A DNA stretch of 46,155 nt from Thiocystis violacea. GTDB taxonomy: Bacteria; Pseudomonadota; Gammaproteobacteria; Chromatiales; Chromatiaceae. Location: the NCBI RefSeq assembly GCF_016583575.1, contig NZ_NRRG01000043.1, forward strand, positions 1 to 46,155, read 5' to 3'. The notes beneath the pieces were generated by a model. The model had not been told where the DNA came from. It made no database searches and saw nothing but the letters and a program-made list of their open reading frames with translations. Numbering within the stretch: the first letter of the stretch is position 1; every line of letters starts with the position of its first letter. A program made the position numbers and the translations under genes. Below are positions 20,198 through 29,697 of this stretch, in pieces.

Positions 20198-20598
20198 GGG
20201 TGGGCGTACCGATCCTGGCGCTGGCGCTGATCGCGCCGCCGACCATCGCCGGCGCGAATGAGCCGGCGATGGGGGCTGCCTCCGAAACACGGCCAATCCC
20301 ATCCGAGACGCCCGGCGACGAGCGCGCGGCTCTGACCGCCCGTCTCGCCGAGGTACGCCGACTGCTGACCCAGATCGAGGTGCTGGAAACCCAGCTCGCC
20401 AACCAGGCCCAGGCTGCGCTCGACCGAGCCGACGCGGCTCGGGATCTCGACGAACGGACTCGCCAGGAGCGTCTCCATACCGAGATCGGCGCCCGCATCG
20501 GGGCCTTGCGGACCACTCGCCGCGACCTCGAACGCCAGCTCGGAGAGTTGGAGAAACACCTTTCCTTCGGTCGATCGCCCAGGGACGGAATCCAGTGA
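20194..20598 (+). CDS. Small exported coiled-coil protein of the TerD/TolQ operon
   Basis: A 134-residue protein with an N-terminal signal peptide (MRVGVPILALALIAPPTIAGANE, cleavage near AGA-N) followed by one long coiled coil (about 45-125, ALTARLAEVRRLLTQIEVLETQLANQAQ...). There is no recognisable family. The start overlaps the previous stop as ATGA and the stop overlaps the next start as GTGA, so translation is tightly coupled on both sides. Likely a periplasmic partner of the neighbouring membrane proteins. Confidence 0.68.
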   Translation: MRVGVPILALALIAPPTIAGANEPAMGAASETRPIPSETPGDERAALTARLAEVRRLLTQIEVLETQLANQAQAALDRADAARDLDERTRQERLHTEIGARIGALRTTRRDLERQLGELEKHLSFGRSPRDGIQ

Positions 20599-21413
20599 AC
20601 GCCAAGGATCCCACGCCTGACATCAGGCCATCGCGCCCGCAACGTCCCCCTCCGCCGCTGGATATCAGCCGCGCCGGCGGTCTCTTCTCGGAGCGTCAGA
20701 TCGCCCTGCCGCTGACGATCTCACTGCTCCTCACCCTGGCGCTCTACCCAACCCTGATGCATTTCCTGGATCCGACCCGGCTGCCGGAGGCGCTCGGCCG
20801 TTATCTCGGCAACGGCTACTGCCGCTTCATGCTCGCCATCTTCGTCGCGACCAGCTTCTATTCCGCCCTTCAATACCTGGGACTGGTTGGCGAGCGGCAT
20901 CATCTGGGCCAGCGCTTCGGCCCGAACACCGAGCGGCGCCCATCGCGGCTCCAGGACTGGATCGGTTTTCTCTCCGGACGCCGCCACCAGGACGAGGACA
21001 CGGTCCCCGCCGCCCTGCAACGCTGGTACGGCCAGGCGCGCGCGCGGGAGGATGTCATCCATCTGAGCGACTACGTACTGCTGGCGCGCGGACAGCAGCA
21101 CCAGCACAACTTCGCCCCCATCGGTTTCGCCATCTGGGTTCTGCCCCTGCTGGGGTTCATCGGCACGGTGATCGGCATCACCCAGGCCATCGGCGGCCTG
21201 GAGACCTCGGTCACACCGTCCGACGCGGGCGGGAGCGGACTGGCCGGGGTACTGGGCGGGCTCAAGTTCGCCTTCGATACCACCTTCGTCGGTCTGGTCC
21301 TGGTGATCCCCACCATGCTCGCGCTCCTGGTCCTGCGCGCGCGGGCGCAGAAGCTCGACATGCTCTATTACCAGATGCTGCTCGACCGGCTCTTCCGCGA
21401 CGCCGACGACTGA
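20595..21413 (+). CDS. TolQ/ExbB/MotA-type proton-channel subunit
   Basis: A 272-residue protein with four likely membrane spans at about 36-57, 77-97, 175-199 and 224-248. The third and fourth carry the family signature: LPLLGFIGTVIGITQAIGGL and LKFAFDTTFVGLVLVIPTMLALL, with the DTTFVGLVLVIP segment equal to the TTxxGLxxAIP of MotA/TolQ/ExbB. These proteins form a pentameric stator around a single-span dimer and use proton flow to do work on the envelope. The Pro-rich N-terminus and an extra N-terminal span differ from canonical TolQ (three spans). GTG start overlapping the previous stop. The two next genes supply the expected single-span partners. Confidence 0.85.
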   Translation: MNAKDPTPDIRPSRPQRPPPPLDISRAGGLFSERQIALPLTISLLLTLALYPTLMHFLDPTRLPEALGRYLGNGYCRFMLAIFVATSFYSALQYLGLVGERHHLGQRFGPNTERRPSRLQDWIGFLSGRRHQDEDTVPAALQRWYGQARAREDVIHLSDYVLLARGQQHQHNFAPIGFAIWVLPLLGFIGTVIGITQAIGGLETSVTPSDAGGSGLAGVLGGLKFAFDTTFVGLVLVIPTMLALLVLRARAQKLDMLYYQMLLDRLFRDADD

Positions 21414-21901
21414 TGCGCCGCGCCCCGCCCGAGAATCCGATCCCGGAGCCCAATCTCCTGCCCTTTCTGGATCTGGTGTTCGCCTTCATCGGCATCCTGA
21501 TCGTCATCCATGCCCTGCAGGCGCCGTCCAAACCCCAGAGCGGCCGACCCCCGGCAATCGACGATCTGGCGGTCTGTCTGACCGATGGCCAGGTGAGGCT
21601 CTATCCCGGCCCGGACGCCGAGCCGATCCTCTACGCCGAGTCCGAATTCAAGGCGCTCTTCGAGCGCCTGGCGCTCCAGGGCGAGGGGACGCGCAACCTG
21701 GCGTTCGCCCTCACCCGCGACTGCTACGGCACCCGCCGCGTCTTCGAGGAGTCCTTCGCCCGCTTCGCCAGCCTGCTGGAGGCGCGCACGGAGCGCCGAC
21801 GGCTCTTCCGTCTGTCGTTCCGCCCGCTGTCGAGCGCGCCCGAGGCGCTCCCCCGCCTGCTGACCGACTGGCGCGGCACGGAGAGCCCGCGTGGACACTG
21901 A
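21413..21901 (+). CDS. ExbD-like single-span protein A
   Basis: A 162-residue protein with a short cytoplasmic N-terminus and one span (about 15-37) reading NLLPFLDLVFAFIGILIVIHALQ. The Asp in LPFLDLVF sits where ExbD/TolR have the proton-carrying Asp. The periplasmic part (about 40-162) is compact and contains two Cys (VCLTDGQV, LTRDCYG), perhaps a disulfide. It lacks a recognisable OmpA peptidoglycan-binding domain, unlike MotB. Start ATG overlaps the stop of the channel gene (TGATG), and the next start is eleven bases inside this gene's end. Assignment to the ExbD/TolR family is by span motif and gene order, not by overall similarity. Confidence 0.7.
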   Translation: MRRAPPENPIPEPNLLPFLDLVFAFIGILIVIHALQAPSKPQSGRPPAIDDLAVCLTDGQVRLYPGPDAEPILYAESEFKALFERLALQGEGTRNLAFALTRDCYGTRRVFEESFARFASLLEARTERRRLFRLSFRPLSSAPEALPRLLTDWRGTESPRGH

Positions 21902-22529
21902 GGGACCGGCCCAGGGCGCCTTTCTGGATGTCGCCACCAACCTGCTGGCGATCCTGCTGATCGTGACGCTCTTCTCCCTGATCGGACTGCGGCAAGAGAC
22001 CGAGGGCGCCAACCAGTCGCCGCTTGCTCCGACCACCGGGGCGCGCTTCGTCGAGCCACGACGCGATCTCTTCCCGCCCTTTTCCAGCTTCTATTTCGTG
22101 ATCGCCGATCGGGTCTCCCACTGGGATCAGGAGGCGGTGATCGAGGCGCTCGCGATCGCCCCGGACACCGGCGCGGGCCAGACCTGGCAGGGCCGTTTCG
22201 AGTGGCTGCCCGAGCCGCTGGTCACCCGCGACATCGACACCTTCCAGCTCCGCTTCCTACCGGACCGCCAGGCGATCCTGGCGCGCGAGCCGCCCTGGAG
22301 TCCCGAGCGCACCGAGCGCCTGCTGGCCGAGCTGGCGGCCGCCTCGGCGAGCGCGCGTCTCGCGCCGGTCTTCATCGTCCACCCCGACGGTCTGGAGACC
22401 TTCGTGCCGCTGCACGAACGGCTCCAGGCCGCCGGCCAGCGTTTCCGCTGGTTCGCCCAGCGAGCGGACGAGCCGCTGCTGCTCGGCCGACACCCGGCGC
22501 AGTTCACGCACCATGCGATCTACTGGTAG
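21891..22529 (+). CDS. ExbD-like single-span protein B
   Basis: A 212-residue protein from GTG 21891. The N-terminus MDTEGPAQGAFLDVATNLLAILLIVTLFSLIGL is one membrane span with an Asp (residue 13) in the ExbD/MotB position. The periplasmic part (about 35-212) has no OmpA motif and no family I recognise; it is rich in aromatic residues and ends in HAIYW. Having two different ExbD-like proteins after one TolQ-like gene suggests a heteromeric A/B dimer inside the stator, in contrast with the homodimers of TolR, ExbD and MotB. Overlaps both neighbours. Confidence 0.65.
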   Translation: MDTEGPAQGAFLDVATNLLAILLIVTLFSLIGLRQETEGANQSPLAPTTGARFVEPRRDLFPPFSSFYFVIADRVSHWDQEAVIEALAIAPDTGAGQTWQGRFEWLPEPLVTRDIDTFQLRFLPDRQAILAREPPWSPERTERLLAELAAASASARLAPVFIVHPDGLETFVPLHERLQAAGQRFRWFAQRADEPLLLGRHPAQFTHHAIYW

Positions 22530-23514
22530 GGATAGGCGGTTTTATCTTCTCGCGGCGCTCCTGCTGGCGGCGCTGCTGCCGCTCGCGCTCCGGGGTCTGG
22601 CGGTCGATCCATCCCCGAGCGAAACGGGCGGGATGGGCGATTCAAGCGAGGCGCGGGCGGCGGTCGCCGCCTGGGAATCGCTCTGGTCCGAACTGGCCGA
22701 GCGCGGCGAGTCCGCGCTGCGTCCGGAGACCGCGGACGCCTCGCTGCGCGCGGCGGGCGACACGGCTTTCATGCGCTATCGCAATCTTTGGGGCCAGATC
22801 GAGGGGGACGAGCGACTGGCCTTCCAACTGGCGGCCCTGAGCGGCGATCCGGAGCGCAAGCTCGCACGCCTGCGGCCGCTGACCGAGGCCGGGGATCCCC
22901 GCGTTCTCTTCCGCGCCCACCTGGAGTTGGCGCGGCTGCACCTGCGCCGGCGCGCCTTCGCCCCGGCGCGCGAGGCGGCGCGAGCGGCGCTGGCGGTGCC
23001 CGAAATACCGGAGCGCATCCGCTCCGATGCCCATTTCATCCTGGGCTATCTCGCCTCGGAGGAGGCCCGGCTCGACCAGGCGGAAACCGCCCTGACGGCC
23101 GCCATCGTCGCCGATCCCGGTTTCTGGGATGCCCGCCAACTGAGGCTCGCGGTACTGGCGCGCCGACTCGCCCAACCCGGCCGGAGCGGAGCCGAGTGTC
23201 TCGATCGCACCCGCCGCATGATCGAGGATCTGGGCGCCCTGCCCGCCCTGGCGCAGGATCGGACCCAGTTTCGCGATATCGCCGACCGCTTCGCGACCCA
23301 GGGCGCGCCCGCCAACGCGGCGCTCGCCCTGCTCTCCGGATTGGGTTATCTCTGGTCCGGCGACCTGGAACGCGCGCGGACCACGCTGACCGGCGCCGAG
23401 ACCCTGCAAGGCCGATTGCCGGCGGCCTGCGAGCGGCTGATCCTGCGGCAGGTCGCGGCCTGGATACCGCCCGCTCCGGCGGATCGGACCCAGGGCGCCG
23501 GGGGGCCGGAATGA
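22513..23514 (+). CDS. Membrane-anchored helical-repeat (TPR-like) protein
   Basis: A 333-residue protein with an N-terminal membrane anchor (about 10-28, FYLLAALLLAALLPLALRGLA) and a large, Ala/Arg/Leu-rich helical domain. Segments such as PRVLFRAHLELARLHLRRRAFAPAREAARAAL and DAHFILGYLASEEARLDQAETALTAAIVADPGFWDA have the A/G/Y spacing of tetratricopeptide repeats (about 125-225). It would present a TPR scaffold in the periplasm and could link the proton-channel complex to partners. The start is 17 bases inside the previous gene and its stop overlaps the next (ATGA). Confidence 0.7.
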   Translation: MRSTGRDRRFYLLAALLLAALLPLALRGLAVDPSPSETGGMGDSSEARAAVAAWESLWSELAERGESALRPETADASLRAAGDTAFMRYRNLWGQIEGDERLAFQLAALSGDPERKLARLRPLTEAGDPRVLFRAHLELARLHLRRRAFAPAREAARAALAVPEIPERIRSDAHFILGYLASEEARLDQAETALTAAIVADPGFWDARQLRLAVLARRLAQPGRSGAECLDRTRRMIEDLGALPALAQDRTQFRDIADRFATQGAPANAALALLSGLGYLWSGDLERARTTLTGAETLQGRLPAACERLILRQVAAWIPPAPADRTQGAGGPE

Positions 23515-24146
23515 AGACGCTCATCCCGCTCGTGCTCTGGACGCTCGGCCTCGGTCTGGCCGGCTGGCGGCCACACGGGCTTGGCCAATCGGCGCGCTGG
23601 TCGGCGCTGATCCTGGCGGGCCTGACGCTGGCGCTGTCGCCCTTCTGGCGGGAGGTCGCGCGCGGACTCCTCGGCAGCGCGGATCCGCTCATGGCCGGCC
23701 CGGAGGCCGTCTATCCCGCGGTCTGGATCCTGGCGCTGGCGCCGATCCTGAGACGCCGGATCGACGCCCGCGCGCTCGGCGAGACCCTGCTGACCGGGCT
23801 CATCGCCGCCGCCATGCTCGGTCTGGCGCTCGACGTCGATCGGCTGGCCTCGGCCGGCCTTGGGGTCGACCGACCGGCGCAAGCGCTCGCGACCGTCCTG
23901 ACGCTAGCCATCCTGGCGATCCTCTTCCTGGCCGGCCTGGCCGCCCGCCGGCTCATCGGCGACGATCGCCTGCCCTGGGAGGACTATCCCGCCTGGTATG
24001 CGGGGCTGCTGCTCATGCACCAGGCCGCCGCCCCGCTCCCGATCGCGATCGACCTGGGCGCCGGGCATGGCGTCTGGACGATCGCGGGCGCGATGATTCC
24101 GACCCTTATGGTCTGGCGCTATCTCTCGCCCGGACCCAAGGTTTGA
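23511..24146 (+). CDS. Multi-span membrane protein, last gene of TerD/TolQ operon
   Basis: A 211-residue, very hydrophobic protein with about six predicted spans (starting at residues about 4, 30, 65, 93, 122 and 180). No known family recognised; the motif LPWEDYPAWYAGLLLMHQAAAPLPIAIDLG near residues 150-180 may be a useful search key. The ATG overlaps the previous stop as ATGA. It ends the operon and is convergent with darP across 30 bases, with no obvious terminator hairpin. Confidence 0.65.
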   Translation: MKTLIPLVLWTLGLGLAGWRPHGLGQSARWSALILAGLTLALSPFWREVARGLLGSADPLMAGPEAVYPAVWILALAPILRRRIDARALGETLLTGLIAAAMLGLALDVDRLASAGLGVDRPAQALATVLTLAILAILFLAGLAARRLIGDDRLPWEDYPAWYAGLLLMHQAAAPLPIAIDLGAGHGVWTIAGAMIPTLMVWRYLSPGPKV

Positions 24147-24176
24147 GCGCTCGGCCCGAACCGCCAAACGCCTCGC

Positions 24177-24710
24177 TCAATCCTCGCCAGCGTCGAGCGC
24201 CTCGCGCAGAAAACGAAAGAGCTTGCGCGGGGCCTCCGGCTTGCCGCGTTCGCTGTCACGCTGGGCGGCGCGGACCAGGGTTCGCAACTGCTGTCGGTCC
24301 ACGCTCGGGCATTGGTCGATGAATTCGGCCACCACCGGGTCGCCCTCCGCGATCAGGCGCTCGCGCCAGCGCTCCAGCGCATGGTGCCGGTCGGTCTCGG
24401 CGCGCTCGCGGTTCTCGGCCTCGTCGACCAGGGCATGCACGGCGTGCATGTCCTCGCGCTCCAGCAGGTTGGCGATGCGCTTCCAGTGACGCCCGCGCGC
24501 GCGCGGATCCTTGATGCGCGCGGTCTCGTCGAGCGCGGCCCAGGTCGCCTCGCTGAGATTCAGGCGCTCCAGTTCGCGCCGCGGCATGCCGGCCATGCGC
24601 TCGGCGAGCGCCTGCAGGGCCAGCTTTTCGCGCTTGATCTGACTCTTGCTCGGACCCTCCGGCAAGTCGTCGACATATTCGTATTCAAGTTCTTCGTCGT
24701 TGGAATTCAT
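24177..24710 (-). CDS. darP: Ribosome-associated assembly factor DarP (YjgA, DUF615)
   Basis: A 177-residue highly charged helical protein. The N-terminal GPSKSQIKREKLALQALAERMAGMPRRELERLNL and the central RIKDPRARGRHWKRIANLLERED are characteristic of the YjgA/DUF615 family, which associates with pre-50S ribosomal subunits and helps late assembly. Length matches the family (about 170-185). The ATG overlaps the recJ stop (ATGA), so the two are co-translated. Confidence 0.9.
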   Translation of the reverse strand: MNSNDEELEYEYVDDLPEGPSKSQIKREKLALQALAERMAGMPRRELERLNLSEATWAALDETARIKDPRARGRHWKRIANLLEREDMHAVHALVDEAENRERAETDRHHALERWRERLIAEGDPVVAEFIDQCPSVDRQQLRTLVRAAQRDSERGKPEAPRKLFRFLREALDAGED

Positions 24711-26449
24711 GCTCGGTCGTCCGTCGATGGGGGGCCGCTCTGGAGATGATCCAGCAGAAGCTGGGGCGAGCGGACCCCGCGATAGTCGTTTACATCCAGT
24801 CGATAGGCGAGTCTAACCTCGCCCTGGGCCAGCGCCAGGCGTTCCCCGAGATTGAAGCCGATGGCCTCGATCGGCTGGCCGTCCGGGGGCGCGACCCGCA
24901 GCTTGAGGTGTCGCTCGCCGACGATCCGCGCCGAAAGCACCTCGAAGACCCCGTCGAAACGCGGCTCCGGGAAATCCTTGCCCCAGGGGCCGGCCAGGCG
25001 CAACAGCTCCGCCGTCTCCAGCGTCATGAGGCGGGCGGGCAAGGCGCCGTCGGAGCGGATCTCAGGCGTCGCGGGGACATCGCCGAGCTGCGCCCTGACC
25101 GCCTCGACGAAGGCGTCGCGAAAGGCCTCCAGGGACTCGGCGCGCAGGGTCAGTCCGGCGGCCATGGCATGACCGCCGAAGCGATCGATAAGGCCCGGCC
25201 GCTGGCGATCAACACGATCGATCGCGTCGCGGATGTGCAGGCCGTCGATCGAGCGCGCGGAACCGCGCAGCCACCCCCCCCCGGCGTCGGCGAAGGCGAT
25301 CACCGGCCGATGATAACGTTCGCGGATGCGCGCCGCGACGATCCCGGACACCCCTTGATGCCAGTCCTTGCCGAACAGACAAAGCGCCGGGGGCAGCGTC
25401 TCGCCGTCCAGTACGAGCCCGTCCAGCAACCCCTCGGCCTGGTCGCGCATCTCGCCCTCGATCTCCTTGCGACGCTGGTTGAGTCCGTCCAGCACCTGCG
25501 CGATCTCCAGCGCGCGCGCCGGATCGTCGGTCAGCAGACACTCGACGCCGAGCGACATCTCCTCCAGCCGGCCGGCGGCGTTGAGCCGGGGCGCGACGAA
25601 GAAGCCGAGATCGCTGGCGGTGACCCGCGCCGGATCGCGTCCCGCCACTTGCAGCAGGGCGCTCAGGCCCGCGCTACAGCGTCCGGCGCGGATGCGGCGC
25701 AGCCCCTGCTCGACCAGGATGCGATTGTTGCGATCCAGGGTGACGACATCGGCGACCGTGCCGAGCGCGACCAGATCGAGTAGCTCGGCCAGGTTCGGCT
25801 CGGGACGATCGGCGCCGAGCCAGCCGCTCTCGCGCAGATGGCCGCGCAGCGCGGCCAGGAGATAGAAGACCACCCCGACCCCGGCCAGATGCTTGCTCGG
25901 AAAGTCGCATCCCGCCTGGTTGGGATTGACGATGGCCACGGCGTCGGGAAGCTGGTCGCCTGGCAGGTGGTGATCCGTCACCAGGACCGGGATGCCCAAC
26001 TCGCGCGCCCGCGCGACGCCCGAGAGACTGGAGATGCCGTTGTCGACCGTCAGGATGAGATCCGCCGCCCGCTCGCTCGCGGCCTCGACCACCGCCGGAC
26101 TCAGGCCGTAGCCGTTGTCGAAGCGGCTCGGCACCAGAAAGGAGACCTGGCGCGCCCCCAGCGACTTGAGCCCGCGCACCGCCAGGGCGCTGCCGGTCGC
26201 CCCGTCCGCGTCATAGTCGCCGACCACCAGGATATGGCCGCCGCCCTGGACCAACTCCGCCAGCAGAACCACCGCCTGGCCGAGTCCGCGCAAGGCCGTC
26301 ATGGGCTCCAGTGCCACCAGACCGGGCGCGGCCTCGGCCGGCTCGGTCAGGCCGCGGTTGGCGTAGAGCGCGGTCAGAAGATCCTGGGGAGTCCGGGCCT
26401 GGGCCAGGGTGTCTTGATCGGAAAGGCGGCGGATGCGGATGGGGGTCAC
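24707..26449 (-). CDS. recJ: Single-stranded-DNA exonuclease RecJ
   Basis: A 580-residue DHH-family 5'-3' exonuclease (E. coli RecJ is 577). The metal-binding residues are visible: Asp78 and Asp80 in VVGDYDADGATG, Asp136 in TVDNG, and the DHH motif at 159-161 (VLVTDHHLPG). The DHHA1 domain contains GGHAMAAGLTL, and a C-terminal OB-like domain follows. RecJ acts in recombinational repair, mismatch repair and base-excision repair. The start is GTG at 26449 with little visible ribosome site. It heads a recJ-darP unit. Confidence 0.95.
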   Translation of the reverse strand: MTPIRIRRLSDQDTLAQARTPQDLLTALYANRGLTEPAEAAPGLVALEPMTALRGLGQAVVLLAELVQGGGHILVVGDYDADGATGSALAVRGLKSLGARQVSFLVPSRFDNGYGLSPAVVEAASERAADLILTVDNGISSLSGVARARELGIPVLVTDHHLPGDQLPDAVAIVNPNQAGCDFPSKHLAGVGVVFYLLAALRGHLRESGWLGADRPEPNLAELLDLVALGTVADVVTLDRNNRILVEQGLRRIRAGRCSAGLSALLQVAGRDPARVTASDLGFFVAPRLNAAGRLEEMSLGVECLLTDDPARALEIAQVLDGLNQRRKEIEGEMRDQAEGLLDGLVLDGETLPPALCLFGKDWHQGVSGIVAARIRERYHRPVIAFADAGGGWLRGSARSIDGLHIRDAIDRVDRQRPGLIDRFGGHAMAAGLTLRAESLEAFRDAFVEAVRAQLGDVPATPEIRSDGALPARLMTLETAELLRLAGPWGKDFPEPRFDGVFEVLSARIVGERHLKLRVAPPDGQPIEAIGFNLGERLALAQGEVRLAYRLDVNDYRGVRSPQLLLDHLQSGPPSTDDRA

Positions 26450-26618
26450 TGGAGAAGGCGCGGCTCGAATGCGGAGGACGGCGGCATCCGCGATCGAAGC
26501 TGGTTGAGCCAGACCGGGATGAAAGCTTGGCAGTGTATGGCCAATCCATCGGCCGCACCACCGGCGACGCCAAGCGCCGCTATCCGAAACTTAAGTGAAT
26601 GATCGTGAGCCGACCCCC

Positions 26619-26915
26619 TCAACGCGGGCTGTCGATCAGCTCGATTCTGAGACGTTTGCCGACGATGGCCGCCGCCCGGTTCAGCGTGTCCAGTCGCACC
26701 TTGTCGTTGTCGGGGTCGAGCAGGCGGTCTAGTTGCGAGCGGCTGGTCCGCATCCGTTTGGCCATTTCCACCTTGTTCAGATGCTGGCTTTCCATGGCCT
26801 GCTGGAGCTGCCAGGCTATAACCCGTTTGGCCGCGACCTGGCGGGCGTCTTCAAGGCGGCCTTCCTCCTTGAGAAAGTCTTCGAGGCTGGAACCGATGTT
26901 CGTTTCCTCAATCAT
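26619..26915 (-). CDS. HTH (XRE/HigA-type) antitoxin
   Basis: A 98-residue protein with a helix-turn-helix (about 45-75: QHLNKVEMAKRMRTSRSQLDRLLDPDNDKVRLDTLNRAAAIVG). This is the XRE-type fold of HigA/ 'addiction module antidote' proteins. Its start lies 8 bases inside the upstream toxin gene. Toxin-first order is the HigBA layout. It should neutralise the RelE-like toxin and, by analogy, repress the pair's own promoter. Confidence 0.82.
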   Translation of the reverse strand: MIEETNIGSSLEDFLKEEGRLEDARQVAAKRVIAWQLQQAMESQHLNKVEMAKRMRTSRSQLDRLLDPDNDKVRLDTLNRAAAIVGKRLRIELIDSPR

Positions 26916-27267
26916 CCTGTTCTCCTTTCATGCGTTTAGCGGCGACGCCCAGTTCGTGGTCCGGGGTCTTCCGCGTCTTCTTGATGAAGGCATGGAGTAA
27001 AATCATCCGTCCTCCGGCCACGCAGAACAGGACTCGAGCGATCCGCCCGGACGACAGGTTACTGCGCGCTTCCCACAAGCCTTTGTGATTGCGCATGGCC
27101 CGGCACAGCGGCATTCCCAGCGGCCAGCCATACTCCAGGGTTTGCAGGTCATCTCCGACAATCTTGCGATCCGCGGGGTCAAGCGCCCTGAGCCACTCCC
27201 TGACGGGCTCCCTCCCAAGGTTCGTCCGGTAGAATACAACCGTGATCCGTTTTTGATCGTCCGTCAT
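26908..27267 (-). CDS. RelE/HigB-type toxin (phage Gp49-like)
   Basis: A 119-residue protein from ATG 27267 (AGGTG ribosome site). It reads VVFYRTNLGREPVREWLRALDPADRKIVGDDLQTLEYGWPLGMPLCRAMR-NHKGLWEARSNLSSGRIARVLFCVAGGRMILLHAFIKKTRKTP. This is the 'phage-derived Gp49-like / HigB' branch of RelE toxins: GLWEAR, RIARVLF and LLHAFIKKTRKTP are the landmark strands. Such toxins cleave mRNA on the ribosome. The antitoxin gene overlaps its 3' end by 8 bases. The longer upstream frame is rejected because family members start at the chosen site. A near-palindrome, acgtac...ggtaca, at about 27290-27308 may be the antitoxin operator. Confidence 0.85.
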   Translation of the reverse strand: MTDDQKRITVVFYRTNLGREPVREWLRALDPADRKIVGDDLQTLEYGWPLGMPLCRAMRNHKGLWEARSNLSSGRIARVLFCVAGGRMILLHAFIKKTRKTPDHELGVAAKRMKGEQDD

Positions 27268-27515
27268 GGAATGCACCTCGCCTAGCTGAACGTACTGTAA
27301 AAGGTACATTCCTGGCAACAACAATCCACGTCACCTCCGCACTGGTTTCCCCCTGGGCTTTCCTTTCCGCTGTTGACCGTCCCGTAAGGAATGGCCGCGT
27401 TCCTGGCGGCGGTCGGCCTGTGCTCATGGACCGGCCATTCGTTACCCCCAGACAGTCCTGAGCTAGCCGGGGTTAGGTTAGAACACATTCGCCCTGTAGG
27501 ACCGGGAGCCGGACC

Positions 27516-27543
27516 TTGACAAGTTCATTTTTCGGATTACATT
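27516..27543 (+). promoter_or_regulatory. Sigma-70-type promoter of groESL
   Basis: TTGACA at 27516-27521 is a perfect -35. After 16 bases comes TACATT (27538-27543), four of six for the -10. The predicted start of transcription falls inside the CIRCE operator immediately downstream, as expected for HrcA repression. Confidence 0.65.
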
Positions 27544-27544
27544 G

Positions 27545-27571
27545 TTAGCACTCGCACCTATAGAGTGCTAA
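27545..27571 (+). promoter_or_regulatory. CIRCE operator (HrcA binding site)
   Basis: TTAGCACTC, nine bases, GAGTGCTAA: a perfect match to the CIRCE consensus. It overlaps the expected transcription start of groES and is 55 bases before its ATG. HrcA binds here and represses groESL until heat or other protein-folding stress titrates GroEL. This identifies HrcA, rather than only sigma-32, as a regulator in this organism; hrcA itself is not in the window. Confidence 0.95.
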
Positions 27572-27626
27572 CAAACCCTGAACCGTCCGATCAACTCCAC
27601 ATTTCCTCAAGGGAGATCCCACATCC

Positions 27627-29607
<1,981 letters not shown>

Positions 29608-29649
29608 GGATAGGACGCCCACGGATGGGCTGATTCCATCCTGAGCGAA

Positions 29650-29684
29650 GAACGCCCGGCCGGAGTCCTCCGCGCCGGGCGTTC
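29650..29684 (+). terminator. Hairpin after groEL
   Basis: GAACGCCCGGC (29650-29660) pairs perfectly with GCCGGGCGTTC (29674-29684); the loop itself contains a CGGAG/CTCCG pairing. It sits between convergent groEL and the PAS-GGDEF-EAL gene, so it may end transcription from both sides. No T-run follows, which lowers confidence in simple intrinsic termination. Confidence 0.65.
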
Positions 29685-29697
29685 GCGCGTCTGGGTC

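Noticed and set aside
17565-24146. Zorya-type defence system
   Set aside because: Channel and single-span proteins are present, but there is no OmpA-domain ZorB and no helicase or nuclease subunits.
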